DNA of 7,063 nucleotides, taken from positions 1 through 7,063 of the forward strand of contig DAIUBN010000153.1 of assembly GCA_036846645.1 (NCBI GenBank), given 5' to 3'. The DNA is from JAAYUD01 sp036846645. Its GTDB lineage: Bacteria > Bacteroidota > Bacteroidia > Bacteroidales > Bacteroidaceae. The notes under the pieces are model-generated. The model was not told where the DNA came from, did no database searches, and saw nothing but the letters and a program-made list of their open reading frames with translations. Shown here piece after piece: positions 1 through 5,998 of this stretch. Position 1 is the first letter of the stretch; each line of letters opens with the position of its first letter. Position numbers and translations under genes: made by a program.

Positions 1-658
1 GATCTTCAAGTGGAATACGCTGTTCGCGGCCTTGCGGCCCCAAGAATCCTCCACAAGCGATAGTCATGCCATGTACCATGTCGTGGCCGATACGTTCGAT
101 AAGTCCATCATCGGCATGAATAACGTAGGGATGAGGTTGGCACACATTGCCTTCCCAGCCCATGTAGTTGACGAAATCTTCTTCGAGGTCGAGGTCGCAC
201 ACTTCGTTGCGTCCGGCATAGAAATTAAGCAGGCCGTCGAAACCGATAGATTTGACAGAGCAGATGAAACTTCCTGTAGGGGTATTGGGTTGTAGTCCAC
301 CACAAGTGCCGATACGTACAATATCGAGAGCAGTAAGTTGATCTTTTTCTTCGCGGGTATTGAAGTCGATATTGGCGAGGGCATCAATCTCATTGAGCAC
401 GATATCGATGTTATCGCAACCTATTCCGGTAGAGATAACGCTGATGCGTTTGCCTTTGTATAAGCCCGTAAGGCTATGAAATTCGCGGTTCTCGTTCTTA
501 CATTCTATGCTGTCGAAGTATTTGGCAAGCATGGCTACTCGGCCCGGGTCGCCTACTAAGATAATCTTATGAGCAAGCTGTTCGGGCTTGATATGAAGGT
601 GGAAGACACTGCCATCTTCGTTGATGATGAGCTCTGAAGGAGCAAAATATTTTTTCAT
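1..658 (-). CDS. Nucleoside phosphorylase, uridine phosphorylase-like (3' end beyond left edge)
   Basis: The reading frame opens with ATG at 658 and stays open for 219 codons to the left edge, so the C-terminal quarter or so is missing. It belongs to the PNP/UDP phosphorylase family, cytosolic enzymes that use phosphate to split nucleosides into base and pentose-1-phosphate for salvage. Visible motifs are GDPGR (residues 36-40, phosphate loop), STGIG (76-80) and RIGTCGG (115-121), in family order and spacing. GPQGR at 207-211 contains Q-x-R, which resembles the Gln-x-Arg pair that binds uracil in E. coli uridine phosphorylase; uridine as substrate is therefore my inference. The Met/Glu ribose-binding segment lies past the edge. 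It starts 22 bases after floA and is probably the last visible gene of that operon. There is no Shine-Dalgarno match in front of it. A purine nucleoside phosphorylase is the main alternative. Confidence 0.88.
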   Translation of the reverse strand, partial: MKKYFAPSELIINEDGSVFHLHIKPEQLAHKIILVGDPGRVAMLAKYFDSIECKNENREFHSLTGLYKGKRISVISTGIGCDNIDIVLNEIDALANIDFNTREEKDQLTALDIVRIGTCGGLQPNTPTGSFICSVKSIGFDGLLNFYAGRNEVCDLDLEEDFVNYMGWEGNVCQPHPYVIHADDGLIERIGHDMVHGMTIACGGFLGPQGREQRIPLED

Positions 659-680
659 GATTACAAACTAATGATTGTCG

Positions 681-1679
681 CTATTTGATTGCTGGGGTAG
701 AGGGCTTATTGCCTACTGTCGGCTTTGCTATTGTATCACGCATATTGGTATCGGCTTCGATATTTTTGATGCGCATATAGTCCATGATGCCCAAGTTGCC
801 GCTCTTGAAAGCTTCTGCCATAGCGAGAGGAATCTGAGCCTCTGCCTGGATAACATTGGCTTTGGCCTCTTGAGCTTTGGCTTTCATCTCTTGCTCTTGA
901 GCTACAGCCATAGCACGACGCTCTTCGGCTTTGGCCTGAGCAATATTCTTATCGGCATTTGCCTGATCCATCTGAAGGGTAGCACCGATGTTCTTACCTA
1001 TATCAATATCGGCGATATCGATAGATAGAATTTCGAAAGCAGTACCGGCATCGAGACCTTTGCTGAGTACCAGTTTAGAGATAGAATCAGGATTCTCGAG
1101 CACCGATTTATGATTGAGTGCCGAACCGATAGAAGAAACAATGCCTTCGCCTACACGGGCCAAGACTGTATCTTCACCGGCACCACCAACGAGTTGGCGA
1201 ATGTTGGCACGTACAGTGACACGAGCTTTGGCAATCATCTGAATACCATCTTTGGCAACTGCCGAAACTGGCGGAGTATCAATGACTTTAGGGTTGACAG
1301 ACATTTGAACAGCTTCGAACACATCACGACCGGCAAGGTCGATAGCGGTAGCCATCTGGAAGGGTAGATCGATATTGGCTTTTGATGCCGAGACGAGCGC
1401 ATGGACGACACGCTCTACATGACCGCCAGCCAAGTAGTGAGCTTCGAGTCCATCGCGGGTAATATTTTGCAATCCGGCTTTGTGAGCCTCGATAAGTCCC
1501 GGAACGATGACATAAGGAGGTACCTTACGGATGCGCATTAGAAACAATTGGATGAGTGAGATATTGACTCCCGACACTTTTGCCGACAACCAAAGGAAGA
1601 ACGGCACATAGTGGAAGAAAATAGCCAGAAACAACACACCGGCAATAACGGCGATGATAATTAGCGTAATAGAATCCAT
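681..1679 (-). CDS. floA: Flotillin-like protein FloA (UPF0365 / YqfA family)
   Basis: Membrane-associated SPFH/flotillin scaffold of 332 residues, almost the same length as Bacillus subtilis FloA. Residues 4-31 form a hydrophobic membrane hairpin. Next comes the FloA-typical stretch around residues 36-70 (VSGVNISLIQLF, then RKVPPYVIVPGLIEAHKAGL). The SPFH body covers roughly 55-225 and includes LPFQMATAIDLAGRDVFEAV and TVRANIRQLVGGAGEDT. An Ala/Glu/Gln-rich coiled coil follows (about 235-290, AKAEERRA and similar), and the end has the conserved GNLGIMDYMRIKNIEADT (295-312). Proteins of this family form foci in the membrane and are thought to organise microdomains and oligomerise through the coiled coil. 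The stop is TAG at 681-683. The gene lies 25 bases after the NfeD gene, its usual partner, and 22 bases before the phosphorylase gene. No Shine-Dalgarno match is visible, which is normal for Bacteroidetes. Confidence 0.97.
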   Translation of the reverse strand: MDSITLIIIAVIAGVLFLAIFFHYVPFFLWLSAKVSGVNISLIQLFLMRIRKVPPYVIVPGLIEAHKAGLQNITRDGLEAHYLAGGHVERVVHALVSASKANIDLPFQMATAIDLAGRDVFEAVQMSVNPKVIDTPPVSAVAKDGIQMIAKARVTVRANIRQLVGGAGEDTVLARVGEGIVSSIGSALNHKSVLENPDSISKLVLSKGLDAGTAFEILSIDIADIDIGKNIGATLQMDQANADKNIAQAKAEERRAMAVAQEQEMKAKAQEAKANVIQAEAQIPLAMAEAFKSGNLGIMDYMRIKNIEADTNMRDTIAKPTVGNKPSTPAIK

Positions 1680-1704
1680 AATAATTGGGTATTAATGATT
1701 TGTT

Positions 1705-2169
1705 TTATTGTTTACGAACATAGATAGTGCCATCGGTGATGCGCTCTACAACGATAGCTGTCTTGGCACTTAGAAAACCATCGCAAGAAGTCACTTCGAC
1801 AATCTTGCCATCCATATCGGCATAACCTACCAATGCCAGACGGGTAGTGGTAGTGCCTTGGTCGCCAACTTTCACACTAGGCATCTTGAGGTTCTCTACC
1901 GAAGAATCTATCGTCTGTTTAAGAGAAATTCGATCGAGTGTCTTGGATTTCATGAACATGATGACTGTGATGAGAATCGCAGCAAGAGAGATCACAAGTG
2001 TGATAATAAACCCTGTGATGCCAAGGTCTACGTATGCCAGATAGTTGGCGATGACGAGACAAGTGACAGCTGCAAAACTTGCCAGACTGATACCTGGAAT
2101 GATAAACAACTCTACCATAAATAGTAGAACAGCAGCAATGACAAGTATGACAATGATAAAAATATCCAT
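1705..2169 (-). CDS. Short NfeD-family membrane protein, FloA partner
   Basis: A 154-residue protein with a hydrophobic N-terminal half that can hold about three membrane segments (residues 2-26, 28-47 and 51-73). A linker follows, then a C-terminal soluble domain at 101-153 that starts VGDQGTTTTRLALVGYADMDG and has the pattern of the NfeD OB-fold beta barrel (PF01957). The ClpP-like protease domain of long NfeD proteins is absent, so this is the short form, close in length to E. coli YbbK and B. subtilis YuaF. NfeD proteins are nearly always encoded beside an SPFH protein, and floA follows after 25 bases. They are thought to act as membrane partners of the flotillin. I chose ATG at 2169. A TTG at 2175 would add only Met-Leu and is less likely, because starting at MDIF resembles the neighbouring MDSI start and avoids a rare start codon. 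Confidence 0.9.
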   Translation of the reverse strand: MDIFIIVILVIAAVLLFMVELFIIPGISLASFAAVTCLVIANYLAYVDLGITGFIITLVISLAAILITVIMFMKSKTLDRISLKQTIDSSVENLKMPSVKVGDQGTTTTRLALVGYADMDGKIVEVTSCDGFLSAKTAIVVERITDGTIYVRKQ

Positions 2170-2197
2170 AAGCAAACGATTTTATAGGTTACTATTC

Positions 2198-3535
2198 TTA
2201 GAACTTCATTGTTTCGAGCTGGCGGATAGAACGTTTCTGCTTCTCGATAGATTTCTCTGCTTCAAGTTGAGAACGTTCTAGTGTAGAAATAGAATTGGCA
2301 AGGTTTTGTTTGACATTACTGTCGCCTTTGCCATATTGAGAGCGTAGTCCGTTGAGTTTCATCTCATTCTGTTTGTATGCTTCTTCATCTTGTTGCAATT
2401 GCTTGAAAGCCATTGCAGCCTCGTTGGACTTGAAATCGGAATATTCGCGATAAATGTGACTATCATTGATGACGAAATAGAAGGATCCCGTCTTTTTATT
2501 CTGCTTCACCGTGTTGCGGCTCATCACTTTGTTTACCTCTTCACGAGCAGTCTCCAATATGTTGGTATCATTCCAGGTAGATTCTATCTTATTGAGGCGA
2601 GCCAGCTCCAACAATTTAGACATAGGCATGCTGTTGATATCGTATACTTTCTTTTCGGCATTGGGAACGAACACATAGATACACACTTTTGAAGTCGGTT
2701 GATATCGATCTGAGGCGAACCAACCCAGATTATGATAACTGTCGATAGCCATCATATAGTCATTGTAAGGCGAATTGAAAGGCATGCCGATATTATCAGC
2801 TTTCAAGTAACTGTCTGAATTGGTATCGTAGCGGGTGACAAAGATATCATATCCTCCAAGAGAATTTTTACCGTTAGAAGAGAAATACAGTGTGACACCA
2901 TCGTCGAGCAAGAATGGGTAATTGACATATCCATCACCGCCATTGATAACAGCAGGCAGGATGACTGGAGCATTCCATTCGCCATCTGTAGTCTTGATGC
3001 GTCCGAATAGTTTGGTGATACCTTGTTCGTTTCTGTCACCATATATAATACGATCCTGACGTTCTGTTTCGTAAACTGTGGCAGCCGGTGCATTCTCATT
3101 CTTGAAATAATCTTTGACGTAATAGAGTGAACCGCTCTCTTTACTCAATTTATAAGCGCTGAGGAAGTCCTTCTTGTCGACGATGAAACTATCGACTACA
3201 ACTACTTTCTCTACGCCTTGAAGCATGTTCTGTCCCATACGGCAGTGAGCAATATTCTGATCCACTATTTCGGTAGGCAGTTTTTTCTGAATTTGATATC
3301 TGCGATAAGTATTGAAGCAGATATCGGCCTTATCGAATAGATACAAGGCTTCGTATGTCTGCCCAAGTGTAAGATTGGCAGCTGCTACACCTTTCTTTAC
3401 CAATTTCTGTAAGACAGGCAATGCCTCTTTATATTGTTTATTGTCGAAAAGTGCTTTAGCTTCATCAACCGTTTGTGCCTTTATGCAAGAGGCACAAAAA
3501 ATCAAGAATATAATAATATTAATAGTTCTCTTCAT
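2198..3535 (-). CDS. Secreted TPR-PD40 (beta-propeller-like) protein, first gene of the floA operon
   Basis: A 445-residue exported protein of unknown function. Residues 1-20 look like a signal peptide: charged MKRT, then a hydrophobic core, with likely cleavage after IKA-20. A lipoprotein reading at C17 is possible, but CASC is not a good lipobox. Residues 22-100 have a TPR-like pattern (DEAKALFDNKQYKEALPVL, then LGQTYEALYLFDKADICF). Residues 204-277 carry PD40/WD40-like propeller signatures: YPFLLDDGVTLYFSSNG, GGYDIFVTRYD, NIGMPFNSPYNDYMMAID and GWFASDR. The last 75 residues (about 372-445) are charged and predicted coiled coil. TPR plus PD40 is common in Bacteroidetes envelope proteins, including PorE-type proteins of the type IX system, but there is no OmpA domain here and only two or so repeats are clear. 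It sits 28 bases upstream of the NfeD gene and behind a -7 box at 3567-3574, so it may report on or anchor to the NfeD/FloA microdomain from the periplasmic side (inference). Confidence 0.88.
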   Translation of the reverse strand: MKRTINIIIFLIFCASCIKAQTVDEAKALFDNKQYKEALPVLQKLVKKGVAAANLTLGQTYEALYLFDKADICFNTYRRYQIQKKLPTEIVDQNIAHCRMGQNMLQGVEKVVVVDSFIVDKKDFLSAYKLSKESGSLYYVKDYFKNENAPAATVYETERQDRIIYGDRNEQGITKLFGRIKTTDGEWNAPVILPAVINGGDGYVNYPFLLDDGVTLYFSSNGKNSLGGYDIFVTRYDTNSDSYLKADNIGMPFNSPYNDYMMAIDSYHNLGWFASDRYQPTSKVCIYVFVPNAEKKVYDINSMPMSKLLELARLNKIESTWNDTNILETAREEVNKVMSRNTVKQNKKTGSFYFVINDSHIYREYSDFKSNEAAMAFKQLQQDEEAYKQNEMKLNGLRSQYGKGDSNVKQNLANSISTLERSQLEAEKSIEKQKRSIRQLETMKF

Positions 3536-3558
3536 TGTTCTATTGTCTCTTTTTTCAT
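3532..3558 (-). other. Possible 8-codon upstream ORF overlapping the TPR-PD40 start
   Basis: An ATG at 3558 opens MKKETIEQ, and its TGA stop (3534-3532) overlaps the ATG of the main gene (3535-3533) as ATGA. If transcription starts near 3563, this ATG would lie about five bases into the mRNA, so it would be almost leaderless. ATGA junctions often couple translation, but the ORF is so short that chance is the default explanation. Confidence 0.2.
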
Positions 3559-3566
3559 TCGAAATT

Positions 3567-3574
3567 CAAAAGTA
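3567..3574 (-). promoter_or_regulatory. Predicted promoter -7 box of the TPR-PD40/nfeD/floA operon
   Basis: Read on the minus strand the box is TACTTTTG, a perfect match to the Bacteroidetes sigma-ABfr -7 consensus TAnnTTTG. It lies 31 bases before the ATG at 3535. The -33 element is weak: GTTTA around 3591-3595 is the nearest candidate. By the usual spacing transcription would start near 3563, giving a leader of under 30 bases. Confidence 0.55.
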
Positions 3575-3620
3575 GTAATAAAAAGTGAAATAAACATCAT
3601 TATTGGGACATAATTATAAT

Positions 3621-3628
3621 TATCTTTG
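3621..3628 (+). promoter_or_regulatory. Predicted promoter -7 box of the chorismatase-like gene
   Basis: TATCTTTG is a perfect match to the Bacteroidetes -7 consensus TAnnTTTG. ATTG at 3602-3605 could serve as the -33 element, but the 15-base gap is shorter than usual. Transcription would start near 3632, giving a leader of about 75 bases that includes the inverted repeat at 3640-3660. The box is back to back with the minus-strand box 46 bases away. Confidence 0.5.
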
Positions 3629-3639
3629 CATCAAGAATT

Positions 3640-3660
3640 ATAGATATAGACCATATCTAT
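3640..3660. repeat. Inverted repeat in the leader of the chorismatase-like gene
   Basis: ATAGATAT (3640-3647) and ATATCTAT (3653-3660) are perfect 8-bp complementary arms around the 5-base loop AGACC. The arms hold a single G-C pair, so an RNA hairpin would be weak. Its position, 12 bases downstream of the predicted -7 box, would suit an operator for a dimeric repressor. No specific regulator can be named. A/T-rich sequence makes short repeats common by chance. Confidence 0.35.
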
Positions 3661-3706
3661 CTACCCATAAAGCACTATGGATAATACTAAATGACTTGAA
3701 ATTGAT

Positions 3707-4813
3707 ATGAATACCAACTTCACTATACTTCGACGTTCTTATGGCGACATGGCGATATGTCATGCCTTTTTAAAGCCTGATAATAATGATCTTTTTGACT
3801 GCCAGCTTCAGTCCCTGCATCAGCAATATAGACTGCTGCTCGATTCTTGTGGATTGTTGTCAGACAACTTGATATTTAGTAAGGTGTTTGTGACCGATTA
3901 CCTGAATTATCGTGAATCGATAGATAAAGAAATAACAAATCATCCCGACTTTTGCAACACTGCGCTGTCTATTGTAGAGCAACCTCCACTTGGGGGCTAT
4001 AAGATAGGTATGATGCTGCTGTTTGTAGAAGCAAAGAATATGCAGAAAGAAGTTCGTGATGGTGTATTCCATTTGAGATTGAATGGTTTGGAACATCTGT
4101 TTCAATCTATCAATGTCAAGGTAGAATCTGGAAATCAGCTAGATGTGCTTACTTCCGAAGCCTTTGCACAACATCAGCAGACTTTAGATGAAGAAGGAAT
4201 AACAATAGCCGATAATTGCATTCGTACTTGGCTCTATGTAAGAGATATAGATAACAATTATCGTTATGTAGTGAAAGGACGCAATGATTATTTTGCCAGT
4301 CATGGATTGACTACCGATACTCATTTTATCGCCTCTACCGGTATTGGAGGAAGTGGAAATGCTGCCAATGTGATGCTCGTATCCGATTTCTATTCAATAG
4401 TAGGTATTCGTCAGAAGCAGATGAAATATCTGTCTGCCCGTGAGTATCTTAATCCGACTGCAGAATATGGTGTGGCATTCGAAAGAGGAGTGCGTGTTTC
4501 GTTCCCAAATCTCAATTGGATATTCATATCGGGAACAGCCAGCATAGATAAATATGGTCAGTGCTTATATCGCGGGGATGTATTGAAACAAGCAGAACGT
4601 ATACTCGTCAACATAGAGCAACTTCTCAAGGCTGGAGATGCAGAGATGAAGGATATAGCTCAAATTATTGTCTATCTACGAGATGTCTCTGATTATGAAA
4701 AAGTACATCGGCTGATGGAAAACCACTTTGCCGATGTACCCTATATCATCACACTAGCCAGGGTGTGCCGTCCAGAATGGCTCATCGAGATGGAATGTAT
4801 GGCAATGCACTGA
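3707..4813 (+). CDS. Chorismatase-like protein (FkbO/Hyg5/XanB2 family) with C-terminal RidA-type domain
   Basis: A 368-residue cytosolic protein without signal peptide. Residues 271-366 are a clear RidA/YjgF-type domain: FISGTASIDKYGQ (273-285), RGDVLKQAERILVNIEQLL (289-307), IVYLRDVSDYEKV (321-333) and LARVCRPEWLIEMECMA (350-366). The N-terminal half also echoes this fold (FSKVFVTDYLNYRESI at 57-72, PPLGGYKIG at 93-101). Between them, CIRTWLYVRDIDNNY (171-185), a KGRNDYF block (190-196) and ASTGIGGSG (209-217) match the layout of chorismatases, which hydrolyse chorismate to pyruvate plus hydroxybenzoate or dihydroxycyclohexadienoate. E361 matches the catalytic/RidA-conserved glutamate. This length, about three times that of RidA, argues against a plain imine deaminase. 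The start ATG is fixed by an in-frame TGA at 3692. The gene stands alone on its strand and its stop touches that of the adaptor gene. Such genes are often labelled just 'endoribonuclease L-PSP' or 'RidA family'. The family call is fairly firm; the product is not. Confidence 0.8.
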   Translation: MNTNFTILRRSYGDMAICHAFLKPDNNDLFDCQLQSLHQQYRLLLDSCGLLSDNLIFSKVFVTDYLNYRESIDKEITNHPDFCNTALSIVEQPPLGGYKIGMMLLFVEAKNMQKEVRDGVFHLRLNGLEHLFQSINVKVESGNQLDVLTSEAFAQHQQTLDEEGITIADNCIRTWLYVRDIDNNYRYVVKGRNDYFASHGLTTDTHFIASTGIGGSGNAANVMLVSDFYSIVGIRQKQMKYLSAREYLNPTAEYGVAFERGVRVSFPNLNWIFISGTASIDKYGQCLYRGDVLKQAERILVNIEQLLKAGDAEMKDIAQIIVYLRDVSDYEKVHRLMENHFADVPYIITLARVCRPEWLIEMECMAMH

Positions 4814-5986
4814 TCAGCAACTCATTTCGCCACCATTCTTCATGGTAGAGAGTAAGGTATAAGCTCCTGTTCTTACAATATTATTGGTATGAACATCGAA
4901 TGCGGCGGGTAGAATAATTTCGGTATAACCTTGTTCGGACAGTCCTTTCTTGATTTGTACCATGCGATATTCACTCACTCGCTTGCCATGTTCTATCTTA
5001 TTTCTAGAGAAGACAAAGATATAGCTCTTGCCTTCGAAATTGACCAGCGCATCATCTGGTAGAGCCATAGCCTGACGGGGTTTGGATGCAATCTGAGCAT
5101 TGACATACATGCCCGGCAGTATGTTGAGACATTTACTTTTGATAGTGGCGTATACCTTATATGTTCTGTCGCTATCGATAGATTTCAGGGTCTGGTAGAT
5201 GATGGCATTATGTTCTTCGGTCTCATCATTGATGAAGAACTTCACGGTCTGTCCTTTCTTAACTTTGGCGATGTCTTTATCGAATATCGTGAGTTTGATG
5301 AACAGATTGTTGAGGTTGACAATATCGAACAATGCATCCGAAGGATCTACCATCTTACCTATGCTGGCATTCACAGCGTTGATATAGCCCGATATAGGAG
5401 CTTTTACAGCAACCGAACGTCTGATATTATTATTGTTGAGACGGTAAGGATTGATTCCGATGATGAGCAACTTCTGTTCGAGTGCTTTGACTTGTGTTTT
5501 CAGCGCTTTGAACTCGGCAGTAGTGAGTTGCATACTTTTGCCCGATGTGGCACTGTTGCGGTAGAGTTCTTTCTGTCGGCGATAGTCGGCAAGGGTATAT
5601 TCCAACTTACTCTTTGCTTCGAGATAACTCTGCTGGATATCTACAAACTCTGTGTTTTCTATTACGGCCAGTGTTTGTCCCTTGTGAACAGCTCCGCCCG
5701 GGATGACAGATACTCTGACAATTCGGCCACCCATCGGTGATGATACAGATGCCGTGTTTTGTGGCAGAGAAGCGATCTCTCCATTCACTTTGAACGAACT
5801 GCCGATAGGACGCAAATCAAAACTTCCAAGAGTGATGCCGGCAGTCTTTATTTGTGACTCTTGAAGTTCTACGACGTCCGTAGGAAGTTCTTCATGTTGT
5901 TCTTCTGCCTTCTTGGTATTACCACACGAAGTCAATAAAGCACTGCTTAGTGCGGCTATTATAAATAATGTATAGTACTTTTTCAT
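4814..5986 (-). CDS. RND efflux periplasmic adaptor lipoprotein (membrane fusion protein, CusB/CzcB-like)
   Basis: A 390-residue adaptor that links an inner-membrane RND pump to an outer-membrane channel in the periplasm. The N-terminus is a lipoprotein signal with lipobox L18-T19-S20-C21. The residues after C21 (GNTKK) lack the acidic surface-export signal of Bacteroidetes lipoproteins, so a periplasm-facing anchor is likely. Residues 78-110 hold the first lipoyl half (SSPMGGRIVRVSVIPGGAV, KGQTLAVIE). A helical hairpin runs from about 113 to 175, and the second lipoyl half is at 193-223 (VAVKAPISGYINAVNASIG). A beta-barrel domain (about 226-300, ending PGMYVNAQI) and a membrane-proximal domain (from about 305, ALPDDALVNFEGKSYIFV) follow. 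The fold and neighbour fit the heavy-metal RND branch, but no His/Met-rich metal motif is visible, so the substrate is open. The gene starts 12 bases after the channel gene ends, so the two are almost certainly cotranscribed. Confidence 0.93.
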   Translation of the reverse strand: MKKYYTLFIIAALSSALLTSCGNTKKAEEQHEELPTDVVELQESQIKTAGITLGSFDLRPIGSSFKVNGEIASLPQNTASVSSPMGGRIVRVSVIPGGAVHKGQTLAVIENTEFVDIQQSYLEAKSKLEYTLADYRRQKELYRNSATSGKSMQLTTAEFKALKTQVKALEQKLLIIGINPYRLNNNNIRRSVAVKAPISGYINAVNASIGKMVDPSDALFDIVNLNNLFIKLTIFDKDIAKVKKGQTVKFFINDETEEHNAIIYQTLKSIDSDRTYKVYATIKSKCLNILPGMYVNAQIASKPRQAMALPDDALVNFEGKSYIFVFSRNKIEHGKRVSEYRMVQIKKGLSEQGYTEIILPAAFDVHTNNIVRTGAYTLLSTMKNGGEMSC

Positions 5987-5998
5987 ATCTCGTTGTGA

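Noticed and set aside
1..4. Window beginning exactly with GATC, suggesting a cloning junction
   Set aside because: A four-base site at an arbitrary cut is expected by chance, and the phosphorylase frame runs through it intact.
32..393. Two ORFs (32-295 plus, 64-393 minus) at the left end
   Set aside because: Both overlap the phosphorylase frame, which carries clear family motifs from 658 to the edge.
675..1367. Plus-strand ORFs at 675-1028 and 1110-1367
   Set aside because: Antisense shadows of floA, with no recognisable domain or leader.
2803..3099. A 98-codon minus-strand ORF in another frame of the TPR-PD40 gene
   Set aside because: Same-strand out-of-frame shadow; the main frame has signal peptide and PD40 motifs throughout.
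3479..3490. Lipobox at CASC in the TPR-PD40 signal peptide
   Set aside because: Position -3 is Cys rather than Leu/Val/Ile, and an IKA cleavage site three residues later fits better; kept only as an alternative.
4832..4846. ACCAT-N5-ATGGT hairpin just past the chorismatase-like stop, as a possible terminator
   Set aside because: Only a 5-bp stem, no U-run follows on either strand, and it lies inside the adaptor coding region.
5210..5740. A 176-codon plus-strand ORF opposite the adaptor gene
   Set aside because: It lies entirely antisense to a strongly supported adaptor, has no family motif, and looks like a frame shadow.
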